This document shows, piece by piece, positions 21,075 through 31,660 of a DNA stretch of 64,000 nt. The stretch lies in contig NC_057867.1 in the NCBI RefSeq assembly GCF_019393635.1, forward strand, positions 52,421,143 through 52,485,142, in the 5' to 3' direction. The notes beneath the pieces are model-generated. The model searched no databases, had not been told where the DNA came from, and saw nothing but the letters and a program-made list of their open reading frames with translations. The position numbers and the translations under genes were made by a program. Source of the stretch: Dromiciops gliroides. Its lineage: Eukaryota > Chordata > Mammalia > Microbiotheria > Microbiotheriidae. How positions within the stretch are numbered: the stretch's first letter is position 1; each line of letters opens with the position of its first letter.

Positions 21075-21720
21075 CTTCAGCTATTGGGGGGCACCTCCTT
21101 ATTAGGGAAGAGCCCAACAACCTGGCAAACAGCTGAATAAATTGAGGGATGGCCAAACGACATTAGGTATCTAATGGAGCATTAGGGGTCCATGAGAGAT
21201 GATGAAATCGACAGATTTAGAGGAAACTGGGTCAACTTCTGTGAACGGAACACTAGCAAAGTGAGCAGAACCAGGACAACAAGCTTTGAAAGGCATGCTG
21301 GTCGGTGCTGTGACCGACCAAGATTTCAGAGGGCAGATGGTGAAGTGTGTTGTCTACCTGCTGACAGAGGCATGAGAGATTCCATGTGCACAGTGAGACA
21401 GACATCCTGGGATGTGGCCACCATGGGAATTTGCTTTGCTGGACTACACCTGTTTCTTCTGAGGGTTTTTTTTGGTGGGGCAATGAGGGTTAAGTGACTT
21501 GCCCAGGGTCACACAGTTAGTAAGTGTCAAGTGTCTGAGGCTGGATTTGAACTCAGGTCCTCCTGAATCCGGGACCAGTGCTTTATCCACTGCGCCACCT
21601 AGCTGCCTTCTTTCTTGTGAGTTTTATTTGTTTAAGGGAGGTGGGAGGGATAGGAGGAGAGATGAAAAAATGTGTGTCCTCACCCACATGCTTTCCTGAT
21701 GAACTAACTGTCCTGATGGA
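21075..21720 (+). mobile_element. L1 LINE 3' end (with SINE inserted)
   Basis: GAGGGATGGCCAAACGACAT, AAAGTGAGCAGAACCAGGAC and GGGAATTTGCTTTGCTGGAC are the L1 3' end region. After the SINE it resumes with GGGAGGTGGGAGGGATAGGA, the purine-rich 3' UTR. Confidence 0.65.
21466..21606 (-). mobile_element. Family A CORE-SINE inside L1, minus strand
   Basis: GTGGGGCAATGAGGGTTAAG to CACCTAGCTGCC. TTCTTCTGAGGGTTTT and TTCTTGTGAGTTTT flank it as a decayed target duplication. Confidence 0.9.
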
Positions 21721-21779
21721 GCCTGGTGTTCTGGCGATATCACTGGGAATGAACAGTAAGGATACTACGATGTTTAACT

Positions 21780-22090
21780 TCTCTGGGCCTCAGTTTCCCA
21801 AACTGTGAAATGGGGGTGTTTAATTACATGGCTTTTGAGGTGCTGTCCAGGTCTAGGTCTATGGGCCTCTGCTCCTTCCTGGACCTCAGTTTCCTCATAT
21901 ATAAAACGAGGAGGCTAGACTTCTGAGGTCCCTTCCGGCTCCAGATCTAGGGTGCCATGTGTTGCCTTGGGTAAAGTCCCTTCACTTTTCTAAGCCTCTC
22001 TTTTCTCCTCCGTATAATGAAGGTGTTGTACTCGAAGGCCTTCGAGGTCCCTCCAAGCACCATATCTGTTACCCTGGGATCCTACAACCA
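21780..22090 (+). repeat. Three tandem MIR-tail units
   Basis: Units begin GCCTCAGTTTCCCAAACTG (21,787), ACCTCAGTTTCCTCATATAT (21,883) and GCCTCTCTTTTCTCCTCCG (21,993). Each ends with a CCAGRTCTAGG-like block. Period is about 100 bp. Confidence 0.65.
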
Positions 22091-22129
22091 CCTTTGTAAT
22101 GTTCTGTTAAGTTTCGGCCACTGAAGTTT

Positions 22130-22500
22130 ATTTAGAAAAGACATAGACAAGATGGAGAGTGTCCACAAGACAGAAAACTGCCTGGTGAAGGGCTTCAAGT
22201 CCATGTCAGGTGAGCATCAGTTAAGACAACCAGAATTATTTGACCTGGAGAGGAACAGAGCCTGAAGAGCCCATCAAAGTTCTCTTCAAGTGTTTAAATC
22301 ACTGGGTGTGGAGGACAGAGCCAACTGGTCCCATTGGTCCCCAAGGGCATACCTCCTTTGGTGAATGGAAGTCACAGAGGCATATTTAGGTTTTCTGTCT
22401 TGCAAAACTTCCCAACAGTGAGTGGAATGGACTGCCTAGGAAAGGTGCATTTCCCTTCATTTGAGGCCTTCAAGAAAAGGCCAGAGACCCATATGGTGTG
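22130..22500 (+). mobile_element. L3/CR1 3' region fragment
   Basis: GATGGAGAGTGTCCACAAGA, ATTTGACCTGGAGAGGAACA, GAGTGGAATGGACTGCCTAG and CATTTGAGGCCTTCAAGAAA appear in the expected order. Confidence 0.65.
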
Positions 22501-22527
22501 GAGGGAATTCCTATTCAATCACACCAG

Positions 22528-22727
22528 GGGTTCTTCACCTTTTTGTGTCCTGGACTCCTTTGGCAGTCAGTCAAGGGAGGCCTAGGGACCCTTTCTCACA
22601 ATTATGTTTATAAATGCATAACATAACATACATAGATTGCAAAGGAAGCCAATTACATTGAAATAGAGTATCCAAATATTTTTAAAAAGCCAATTCAGGG
22701 ACATTAGGTCAAGAACCCCCGAGATTC
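22528..22727. mobile_element. hAT-like nonautonomous DNA transposon (GGGTTCTTAACCT family)
   Basis: Starts AGGGGTTCTTCACC and ends GGTCAAGAACCCCC, giving imperfect terminal inverted repeats about 13 bp long. About 200 bp, no coding capacity. Three more copies are at 32.4, 33.7 and 54.9 kb. hAT superfamily is inferred from the style of the ends. Confidence 0.65.
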
Positions 22728-22728
22728 T

Positions 22729-22980
22729 TTGTTGTTGTCGGTTCAGCCACATCCAACTCTGTGGCCCCATTTTGGGGTTTTCTTGGCAGAGATACTGGGG
22801 TAGTTTGCCATTTCCTTCTCTAGCTCATTGTACAGATGAAGAAACTGAGGCTAACAGGATGAAGTGACTTGCCCAGGGTCACATAGCCAGTAAGTGTCTA
22901 AGGCTGGATTTGAACTCAGGAAGAAGAGTCTTACTGATTCCAAGCCCAGTGCTCTACCCACTGTAGCACCTGCCTACCCT
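22729..22980 (-). mobile_element. Family B SINE, minus strand
   Basis: TTGTTGTTGTCGGTTCAG tail, GGGGTTTTCTTGGCAGAGAT, TAGCTCATTGTACAGATGAA. It abuts the preceding DNA transposon. Confidence 0.88.
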
Positions 22981-23034
22981 TGAGAGTTAGGTTAGACCAA
23001 ATGGATTTGAGGACATTGATCAGTTTACTCAAAA

Positions 23035-23990
23035 TGTTCCAATCAGAGTCACAGAACGTAAGTCTGGGAAACTTTATTGAATGCAGTGCCCTCCTTTTAT
23101 AGATGAAGAAACTGAGGCCCAGAGAATTAAGTGCCTAAGAACACACAGCAAATTTCCTGCTATGTTCCAGTTTACAGCTTTAATTACCTGAGCTTGCTAG
23201 TGGGAATAGAGCTCTTACTGCCTAGAGGATGCTGGGCCCTGAGGAGTTTCTCCACTTTACAGGCCAGGCAGGTTTTCCTTTGGCAAAGTTAAAGCCTTCC
23301 TTGAAATCGAACAATTCTGCAACAGTAATGACAGCTAATATTGTTGACAAAGACATAAGACCACAGATTTCAATGTCGAAAGGTCCTCAGAGGCCATGTA
23401 GTTCATTCTACAGATGAGAATTTGAGGCCCAGGGAAGCTGGGCCAGGGTGATACAACTAATAAATGTCCAAAGTGGGATTTGCGTCCTTTATATTTATGA
23501 TCTTGTTTGAGCCTCTTAACAGGTTGCTAATAACAGGTAATCATAGCTGATAGTTGCATGGTCAGGAAAGCATTTCCATGTACATTTTCTCATGCCAAAA
23601 CCCTGCCAAATTAGGTAGTGCAGTTGTTAGGATGCCAGTTTGCCAGGTGAGGAAACTGAGGCCTAGGGAGAGGAAAGGAGTCAGCCAAACAAATAAGTGG
23701 CAGATCTGGGAACACTAGAACCCAGATCTTCTGACTCTCAGGCCAGAAATCTTCCCACTATTCCTGTTGCCTCCCAGAGAGATGTCCGTGGTCACATAGC
23801 TAATAATTGGAAGGGCAGGGCCGAGTGTCCCTGGCTTGTGACTCTTTCTACTCTTTCCACTATTCTACAAAGAATTTTGCATTTGGTATCAGAAGCTCCC
23901 ATTGTGATTCTTGATTCTGCCATTCACTGGCCACCAATGTTTATTTAGAAAAAAGTTGAAAAGTGTCTACAAGTCACTTCCCTTCCCTGG
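23035..23990. mobile_element. Cluster of MIR-type relics
   Basis: Reversed MIR blocks lie at about 23,040-23,200, 23,365-23,485 and 23,630-23,800 (GATGAAGAAACTGAGGCCCA, AGATGAGAATTTGAGGCCCA, GAGGAAACTGAGGCCTAGG). A plus-strand tail (GTCTCAGTTTCCTTATTGGC) follows at about 23,990. No gene is seen. Confidence 0.6.
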
Positions 23991-24039
23991 GTCTCAGTTT
24001 CCTTATTGGCAAAATGAGCGAGTCAGAGTAGAGAGCAAA

Positions 24040-24320
24040 GGTATCAAACCTGAACGCAGCTAGGCTGCGCAGTGGATAGAGCACCGGCCCTGGATTCAGG
24101 AGGACCTGAGTTCAAATCCAGCCTCAGACAATTTACACTTACTAGCTTTGTGACCCTGGGCAAGTCACTTAACCCCAATTGCCTCATCAAAAACAAAGAA
24201 ACAAACAAATGTAATTGGGAAATATTTAACAAAATAAAAATACATAGATAGGGTTAATATATGGTTTTCTCTGCATGGTTTAGTGGCCCCTGTTTCTATT
24301 TGAATTTGACACCACTGGAC
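24040..24320. mobile_element. hAT-like MITE (TGTCAAACTCAAA family) split by a SINE
   Basis: A left end related to GTGTCAAACTCAAA (GTATCAAACCTGAA) and a right end TTTGAATTTGACACCACTGG enclose an AAAATACATAGATAGGGTTA-type AT-rich core. Compare the complete copy at 26.66-26.85 kb. Confidence 0.65.
24055..24212 (+). mobile_element. Family A CORE-SINE inside the MITE
   Basis: Head GCAGCTAGGCTGCGCAG with AATTGCCTCA end and an (AAAC)n tail. It sits immediately after the MITE's left terminus. Confidence 0.88.
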
Positions 24321-24545
24321 TTAATGACTCCAAGTTCCCTTTTAACACTAGATCTGTGATCCTGTATATGATCAAATCACTCTCCCTCTCTGGGTATCAG
24401 TTTCTTCACTGGTAAAATGAGAGGATTAGACTAGATCAAGAGGCAAAACTAAGGCTTTCAGGTCCAATATGGCCTGCCTACAGGCAGTAGTTTTTTAGAT
24501 GACTTCAGGGTCCCTTCCAGTTCCAGATCTGTGAACCCAAGAGGT
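24320..24545 (+). mobile_element. MIR tail with adjoining repeated unit
   Basis: GGGTATCAGTTTCTTCACTG, GAGAGGATTAGACTAGATC and TTCCAGTTCCAGATCTGTG. The MITE at 24.04-24.32 kb appears to sit within this MIR-tail context. Confidence 0.5.
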
Positions 24546-24659
24546 GTTCCAGGAGTTGAGTTCTTTATACTGTTCTCATTATTGCAGCAGAATGAGAAAT
24601 CCAATGGGTGCCAAGTGTGTTGGACTACCTTCGTGTATAGTATTTAGTCAATTGTTTTA

Positions 24660-24820
24660 TTTATTTTTATTTATTTATTTTTTTTGCAGGGCAATTGGGG
24701 TTAAGTGACTTGCCCAGGGTCACACAGCTAGTAAGTGTTAAGTGTCTGAGGCTGGATTTGAACTCAGGTACGCCTGACTCCAGGGCCGGTGCTCTATCCA
24801 CTGCGCCATCTAGCTGCCCC
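24660..24820 (-). mobile_element. Family A CORE-SINE, minus strand
   Basis: Exact 15-bp duplication TAGTCAATTGTTTTA at 24,645-24,659 and 24,821-24,835. It carries GCAGGGCAATTGGGG, mixing features of the two end types. Confidence 0.93.
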
Positions 24821-24944
24821 TAGTCAATTGTTTTAAAAAAAGGAAAGAAAGAAAAGCCACCATTATGAATAATATCAAGAAAGTTCAATGCCTGCTAGCT
24901 AGCCCAAATGGGGAGAATGTTTACATGAGGATGAAGCAGGAGAA

Positions 24945-25640
24945 ATACTCATTGATTAGGGAATGGCTAAACAAAGTATGGTGTATCAATGGAATTGATA
25001 CATAAAACAACAAGCTCCATGAAAAACAACCAGTATGAAGAATTCAAAGAAACTTGGGAAGACTTGCATGAGCTGATAAAAAGTGAAAAGGAGCAGAAAC
25101 AGGACAAACCTGCATAGTAACTATAATGATGGGCTATAGGATCACATATTTAGGTGGAAGGAACAGGTAGAAGGAACCTTAGAGGCTACATAGTTCAAAT
25201 ATCTCATTTAACAGATAAGAAAACTGAGACCCTGAGAGGTTAAGCTACCTGTCCAAAGTTACACAGGGAAAAAGAAGTGGCAGAGACGAGATTTGGACTC
25301 AGGTTGTCTGGCTCCAAATCCAGTGCTCTTTCTCCTGTCCTAGCTGGCTGCCAAGGAAAGCAATGACCGATAATGATTTCAGAGAACAGAAGGGTTGGCG
25401 TACTCCCCTCCTTTTAGCAGAGAAGTGGTAGACTATTGGTAGGGAATGAAGCATGTGTTGTTAGGCATGGCCTGGCTTGCTTTACTAGTTATTATTATTT
25501 TACGGAATTACACTTCTTTGTTACAAGGGAAGGTGCTATGGGTGGGGAGAGAGGAGGAGAAAGGGAGCCACAAGGATCATTAGGAAACAGCAGGTAATAT
25601 GAGGGGGGAAAGCATCAATAAGATGCTTATTTTAAAATGG
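24945..25640 (+). mobile_element. L1 LINE 3' end, interrupted
   Basis: TTAGGGAATGGCTAAACAAA, GACTTGCATGAGCTGATAAA, then after a MIR-type block (25,145-25,350) CAGAGAACAGAAGGGTTGG and the purine-rich 3' UTR (GGTGGGGAGAGAGGAGGAGA). Confidence 0.65.
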
Positions 25641-26647
25641 TAAAAACAAAAAAGGCAAAGTTGGGGAGCTGAATCAGAGCCTTTTGGCTTCACATACATA
25701 CCTTTTTATGGAGAGCTGTTCACTTGATGGCTTAATTTTTACAAATGGTAGTTTAAGGAGAAACCCAGAATTGATTTATGAGAAAAACACAAATGTCATA
25801 GTTAGAAACCACCGACCTATTTGGGCTATTGTATTTCTTTGGGGACACGTTCTGTATTGTGCTATGGATGACTGGTGGTGTGGTATGCTTCAGGAGGGAC
25901 GTGGGGTAATAAGCACATACTGTACTATATATGACTGTTCGCAGTACTCATTTGGTCTACATACACATTGGCCCTATTCAAACTTCACTACTATTTTGGC
26001 TTTTCATTTACTCAGGTAGGAGGGACTTTGGAGATGATCCAGTTGAGTCTCCCCATTTGACAGATGGGTACTCTGCCAGATAATTGGGGAAGGGACTTCC
26101 TTAAGGTCACACACTGTGTTGTGGCTGAGCTAATTTGCTCATTTGCAATGTATAGTAATAGCCTAATGATCAAATCATGCTTCTAGGTCCATGTTGATAT
26201 TGATGACGCATGTGAAATGAACAAATTCTTGTGTACCTAATATATGGACAACTTCCCAAACTATGGTGTTTACATCAAAGCCTTCTTGTTTTCATTCACA
26301 AACTAGAGGAACACAATAAAGCATCTGAAAATCCTGTCATGTTTGCCTGTTCTGAGCTAAAATTACAAGGTGCAATTTCAAACTCATTTATCAACAAAAG
26401 AAGAAAGACTCTTCAAGCTGAGATTTGATATTTAAAGTGTTGGCAACAACTGGATGTTTCTCAATTTTAGCAGTAGAAAAAATATATTTTCTAGAAATCC
26501 TTACTGGACTCAGGGAACACCACCATAGATGATCTCAAAAGTCTCTTCCAGATCTAAATTGCATGATCCTAGGTTGCTAATTGAGTTGGGGTAGTTTTTG
26601 CATATTTTCGGTGTCCTTAAAGCAACACAGCTTTCCTAGACTAGGTC
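25641..26647. other. No repeat family or convincing gene recognised
   Basis: A 111-codon plus-strand ORF (25,684-26,019) has no recognised domain and no Kozak or polyadenylation context. A reversed MIR fragment is at 26,010-26,115 (CCATTTGACAGATGGGTACT). The rest is AT-rich and unassigned. Confidence 0.35.
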
Positions 26648-26655
26648 TATTAGAC

Positions 26656-26849
26656 TGGGGATGTCAAACTCAAAGGCTCAAGTGGTCAGCAAAATATCCA
26701 AATGCCAACCTGAAGCAGAATAAAATGCCATTGGGAAATGCATAACAAAATAAAAAAAATACACTACAACACAGGATTGTTAATTTGAAGTCTCCCAGGT
26801 CTATATGTTGCCAGCAGGAATCTGTTTCTATTTGAGTTTGACACCACTT
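26656..26849. mobile_element. hAT-like MITE (TGTCAAACTCAAA family), complete
   Basis: Exact 8-bp target duplication TATTAGAC at 26,648-26,655 and 26,850-26,857. Terminal inverted repeats are ATGTCAAACTCAAA at the left and TTTGAGTTTGACACCA at the right. Eight-bp duplications are the hallmark of hAT transposons. The 194-bp element has no coding capacity. Confidence 0.8.
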
Positions 26850-27080
26850 TATTAGACCAAAGCTCTTCCTACATGATCTCATGGACTGTCTGGGGAAACA
26901 AATATAAGTTTTTATTCTCCAATATTTCAGTATATACTTTGGTAGATCCATGAATTTTATCAACATACTCTACAGGTTTTAGTTTGTGACTCTTTGCCAT
27001 TTTGTTATGAGCTAATTCTTGCTCATATCAGTCCATAAAGTCTCCATAGAGGGGTCACCTGAGACCCTGTGGGATATCCT

Positions 27081-27239
27081 CTAGTTCTTTTCATGTCCTG
27101 AGGAGGATGGGCTATTCACTGCCTGCCTCTTATTCTTGATATATTGCTGGATCACCTCCTGTTTTGGCCAAACATGTCCTTGATACTGCTCTTTGACCCA
27201 CTTCTTGAGCGCCAGTTGATCTCCTATGAATCTGTCCAT
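27081..27239 (-). pseudogene. Unrecognised 52-codon ORF with downstream AATAAA; possible retrocopy remnant
   Basis: The minus-strand ORF starts MDRFIGDQLALKKWVKEQYQ, is lysine- and glutamine-rich, and stops at 27,081. An AATAAA lies about 165 nt further on (26,916-26,911). This composition looks coding-like and unlike nearby repeats. I cannot name a parent gene. A stop lies four codons upstream of the ATG, so it is short either way. Confidence 0.25.
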
Positions 27240-27365
27240 TGCATGCAATTATGATTTACAAACATTACCATATTTTTATGTCGATAAATGCATTTCAGCT
27301 TTTCCCCACGAAAGTCCCACTCTGATTTCTCATCTTGGTGGCAAGGTGGTCTTAGATTTTTCTTT

Positions 27366-27515
27366 CTTTTTTTTTTTTTAGTGAGGCAATTGGGGTTAAG
27401 TGACTTGCCCAGGGTCACACAGCTAGTAAGTGTTAAGTGTCTGAGGCCGGATTTGAACTCAGGTACTCCTGACTCCAGGGCCGGTGCTCTATCCACTGCG
27501 CCACCTAGCTGCCCC
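27366..27515 (-). mobile_element. Family A CORE-SINE, minus strand
   Basis: T-run, AGTGAGGCAATTGGGG, core, ending CACCTAGCTGCCCC. AATTGCCTCA type; no clear target duplication. Confidence 0.9.
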
Positions 27516-27654
27516 GCAGCATTCTTTTAATAACCATAAATTTCTCCATGTAACAAAGTTGCATTTTCTTGATACCAACATTTTCCCCGTGTTGTTGTAT
27601 GAATCATGGAACAATGCAGTCTTTGAAGAATTGAAAAGGAGTATAGCTGAGAAG

Positions 27655-27892
27655 GGGCAGCTAGGTGGCCCAGTGAGTGCTGGTGACCTGGAGTCAGGAA
27701 GCTCTGGGTTCAGATCTGTCCTCAGACATTTACAAGCTGTGTGATTCTGGTTAGGTCACTTACCCCTGTTGGCCTCATTCTGTAAAATGAGCTAGAGAAG
27801 GAGATGGCAAACCACTCTAGTATTTTTGCAAAGAAAACCCCAAATGGAGTCATGGGAAGTGAGACACAACTGAAAAATGACAACCACAACAG
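27655..27892 (+). mobile_element. Family B SINE
   Basis: GGGGCAGCTAGGTGGCCCAG start, GAAGGAGATGGCAAACCACT, TGCAAAGAAAACCCCAAATG and a terminal AACTGAAAAATGACAACC. Confidence 0.88.
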
Positions 27893-27939
27893 CGTAGTTG
27901 AGAGGGCAATGGAGAAGCAAAGCTTCAACACATTAATAG

Positions 27940-28200
27940 CAAGGAACTACTAAGAGGAACATATTTAAAGATCCATTAAAAGAAATGTTTCAGCAAAAAA
28001 TGATGGACTGGTTGTGTAATAAGGGCTACAGGCATGACCAGCCCACGTGGTTCATTGGTATCTCACAATCTTCAGAGAAAGGGAGGAAGACCCTCAGAAC
28101 ATTGGCTGGATCCTCTGTGGTGATCTTCTAGGAGGACATGAGCAAGACTATCTGCATTGTTGGAGGAAATACCCAGATCAGTGAAGTCATAGATCCATTT
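27940..28200 (+). mobile_element. RTE-like LINE remnant (C-terminal ORF end)
   Basis: From about 27,998 a frame reads MMDWLCNKGYRHDQPTW, then EKGRKTLRTLAG before a stop. This resembles the basic GRxxRGRP-type C-terminal region of RTE reverse transcriptases. Identification is tentative. Confidence 0.4.
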
Positions 28201-28418
28201 GAGGATCATGATGTTGATTCATTGAGCTTTTAGTTCATCCAGACCACAAAGCTTTTCCAGGTGAACTGTTGTCTAACCACTATTCCTGTATGAATCTGCT
28301 GCACTTCAGAATTCATTACTTGGTCTTGTTTCCATCTTGTGTGTGCATATCTCTTTAAAATCTAAAGCAGTTGGTGAGTTCCTTGTGCATCCATATCATT
28401 CTCTTAAGGTTAACTTTC

Positions 28419-28575
28419 GGGGCAGCTAGGTGGCGCAGTGGATAAAGCACCAGCCCTGGAGTCAGGAGTACCTGAGTTCAAATCTGGCCTTAGACACTTA
28501 ACACTTACTAGCTGTGTGACCCTGGGCAAGTCACTTAACCCCAATTGCCTCACTAAAAAAAAAAAAAAAAAAAAA
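28419..28575 (+). mobile_element. Family A CORE-SINE, first arm of an inverted pair
   Basis: Exact 11-bp duplication GGTTAACTTTC at 28,408-28,418 and 28,576-28,586; long A-tail; AATTGCCTCAC end. Confidence 0.94.
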
Positions 28576-28625
28576 GGTTAACTTTCCATTTTCTTCATCA
28601 TTGGAATGGTTTATGGTTGCATATT

Positions 28626-28772
28626 TTTTGTGGGGGATGAGGCAATTGGGGTTAAGTGACTTGCCTAAGGTCACACAGCTACTTAATTGTCAAGTGTCTG
28701 AGGCCAGATTTGAACTCAGGTCCTCCTGAATCCAGGGCTGGTGCTCTATCCGCTGCACCACCTAGCTGCTCC
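28626..28772 (-). mobile_element. Family A CORE-SINE, second arm of an inverted pair
   Basis: Exact 14-bp duplication TATGGTTGCATATT at 28,612-28,625 and 28,773-28,786. Confidence 0.94.
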
Positions 28773-28789
28773 TATGGTTGCATATTAAG

Positions 28790-29345
28790 AATTTTATTCT
28801 TGAGCATTCTCATTCCTCCTGAGCTGAGTTCCTGAGTGTAGTTTTAGTCCATGGGATGCTTCCTATCTTTTCCCTGAACACTTTGAATTATTTTCCAAAA
28901 AGGTAGATGCATGTCAGACAACACATGGCTTTTCTTTCATTTTTTAGAACAAATTCTAAGATGGAGGGGCCATTTCCCCTTCAGGCTCTCATTATTTCCA
29001 CCCCAGCAACTAGTTCTTCCTTGTTGGTAAGAATCAGGTCTAGAATTTCTTTACTTTTAAAAAATTTCATTTACTTCCATTTACTTCCTCCTTCTTTTAG
29101 AGGATGACATTTTGACTTATTTTGGGGGGGGGTAGAGGAGGGAGGGAGGGAAAGAGAGAGAGATCTAATAGATTTCTTGATAATTGAAATCTCCCATCAC
29201 TTCTAGCTTATATCTACATGCCATGCTTGTGATCTGATCCCTGAGCACTTTATTTTTCTTTTGTCCTAGCATCTCAGATGACACATTTGGAGCTAAATAT
29301 ACCTCATCACATGGTTGGCTCCAAGGCAATATGTTTTTTTGGCCA
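28790..29345 (-). mobile_element. Probable L3/CR1 endonuclease-region fragment, minus strand
   Basis: GTAAGAATCAGGTCTAGAAT and TAATTGAAATCTCCCATCAC are typical of reversed L3/CR1 text. A C/T-rich GGGAGGGAGGGAAAGAGAGA run interrupts at about 29,125-29,165. Confidence 0.4.
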
Positions 29346-30983
29346 CAGAAACTCTCAAAGGCCATCTATTAAGTTTCAGAGAGCTAGAGAGCCACATCAA
29401 TGAAAGGAGCCCACATATCAAGGAAACCACAAATTCTTGAAGTGTTGAAGTAGTTGTTTTAACTTTTTATTGTAATGTGGACATGGACCTTTGCCCATGA
29501 TGGACCTCTTCAGTGTGGCTTCAAGTGCTCAGGATGGAGAATCGGGAAGCCTAGCATTCATTGGAGGAAGGCTCGTGATGTCAGATTATGGTGAGACTGG
29601 TGTCCAGATGCAGGGATTATGTCAAGCTGCAAAGATCTGAGAAGAGGAAATTGAAGTAACCAGATGGGGAACCTCATGAAGAGACGACTAGATATAGTAT
29701 TTGTCAAGTCCTAGGATTTTACTGAGCTACCATGGGGGGAGAGCTGAAGTAGAACAGTCTCATGTGTTACCACACAATCTATTGAGCAGGAGATGCCAGT
29801 GCTGTTTCCTACACTCAGTATGTTCAAGCTCTGGAAACTGTAGAGAATGGGCACCCAGGATGTCAGTTCTATGCAGTGGGAGGTGGTAGCTTAGGACCAG
29901 AGCCAAGGCTACAGAAACCTACAGGCCAATACTGAAATCTCAATGTTTACCACCAGTTGCATGAGTTGCCATAGGAAGGCTTGTTTGTTTTCTTTTGTAT
30001 AAGTTACATTGAAATTCTGTCTTAATTAAATAGTTTTCTATTTGATTTGTGTCTGTAACTATTCCTGATTTATGAGTGGAGAGTTTGCGTTTTGGGGGTC
30101 TTGAACCATGGTTCACCTAAATGATTATCTGTGCCCAAATTGGGAAAAATCATGAGGGGTTGTAGAGCCAATTTTGAGGGGGTATGCTTTGTTATAACAT
30201 TTCACTGAGCCCATGTCCATTTTGGCTTGACTATATACCACTCCAAGTCAAATCCTGTTAGAATAGATTCAAATATAATGTAGGTTATTAGGTGGTGATA
30301 ACAAGAAAGGCAAACTAAGCTGACAATGTGATGGTGGATGGGAATGGAGCACAGGGAGGGAGGCATATGCCTTTCTTTGATCTCTCTCCTTTCTCAGAGG
30401 AAGGGCCTTCCTTCCAAACCCAGTTTGTCAAGAGTGGCTTGCCTATTTCCCAAATGAGAGTATACCTATCCATGGTTTACTTCTTGTAGCCTGCCATTCT
30501 CTCGAGTCCCGAACTCATGCCAGGTGTATACCATTTAGTACCACTTTCCTCTTTTGCTCTAACAACCATAGCCCCCAGAGTAGCTCCCACTGATCAGACC
30601 TTTTGTCTCTTCTCCTTATCTTTAATCTGTTTTTGAGCTTTAAATAACATAACCACATATTATAGTATCTCTCCATTTATAAGTTCTGCATGGAAAGCAA
30701 CAGATAAGGAATTGACGGGTTTGTCCAGCAATAGAAAGGGGCCCCAGATTTGTCCCTTGGGTCCATTCTGACTACCATGGAGTTAAGGATCCCTGACTCA
30801 GGTGCAAAATCAGTCTCAAGCTTCTGATAAGCCATCCTGGCTTATCTCTTGGTATGCTACCCACTTCCTTGCTGGCTTCTCCAGTTCCTTCATCCTGATT
30901 TTTCAGTTATCAGGTCTCTTCTTTCCATAACTCCTTTTCAAAAGGAAGGGATAATACACTATAATAATAATAATACACTATAA
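29346..30983. other. No gene recognised; possible LTR-like sequence at about 29,640-30,200
   Basis: A TTAATTAAATAGTTTTCTAT stretch followed by a T/G-rich TTTGTGTCTGTAACTATTCC block resembles an LTR polyadenylation region, but no terminal TG/CA pair or target duplication could be fixed. From 30,250 to 30,960 I see only unassigned sequence. Confidence 0.3.
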
Positions 30984-31125
30984 GGGGCAGCTAGGTGGTG
31001 TAGTGGATAAAGCACCGGCCTTGGATTCAGGAGTACCTGAGTTCAAATCTGTCTGCACTTGACACCTACTATCTGTGTGACCCTGGGCAAGTCACTTAAC
31101 CCCCATTGCCCTACCAAAAAAAAAG
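30984..31125 (+). mobile_element. Family A CORE-SINE, internally shortened
   Basis: CATTGCCCT end type. About 13 bp is missing between AAATCTG and GCACTTGACAC. Preceded by a short (AAT)n run. Confidence 0.88.
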
Positions 31126-31314
31126 AAGGGAGGACTGAATCTGGGAATAAAGTTCCTCCCCTAAGCATTATTTCAAGCAAGTTTTGACTCAGTGAGTTCC
31201 AACCTAACCGAAAATTTGGATGATTCACTCAAGTTGATTTTTACACATTATATTTATATTCCACTTTGAAATTGTAATTTTATTGCGATAATAACAATAA
31301 CCTGCCATTCAGTT

Positions 31315-31430
31315 AGTAAACATTTATTAGGTATTTGTTTTATGCAAGCCTATGTTTGTTCCTGGGGAGAGAAAGAAAAGATAAAAGACAGTCCCTGCCT
31401 TCAAATAGCTTACATTCCAAGAGATGGAAA
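31315..31430 (-). mobile_element. L2 LINE 3' end, minus strand
   Basis: AACATTTATTAGGTATTTGT and CAGTCCCTGCCTTCAAATAG. Confidence 0.65.
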
Positions 31431-31476
31431 CTTTAAGAAATATTTATTTATAGTGTATTTATATTTATAGTGTATT

Positions 31477-31649
31477 CATTTGTTTTTTTTGTTTTGTTTT
31501 GTTTTGTTTTTTGGTGAGGCAATTAGGGTTAAGTGACTTGCTCAGGGTCACACAGCTAGTAAGTGTTAAGTGTCTGAGGCTGGATTTGAACTCAGGTCCT
31601 TCTGAATCCAGGGCCCGTGCTCTATCCACTGCGCCACCTAGCTGCCCCT
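31477..31649 (-). mobile_element. Family A CORE-SINE with (TTTTG)n tail, minus strand
   Basis: Exact 11-bp duplication TATAGTGTATT at 31,466-31,476 and 31,650-31,660. The target motif also occurs a third time just upstream (31,450-31,460). Confidence 0.93.
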
Positions 31650-31660
31650 TATAGTGTATT

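Noticed and set aside
25684..26019. 111-codon plus ORF outside repeats
   Set aside because: No domain, no downstream AATAAA, and the terminal CTCAGGTAGG donor-like sequence is not enough to call an exon.
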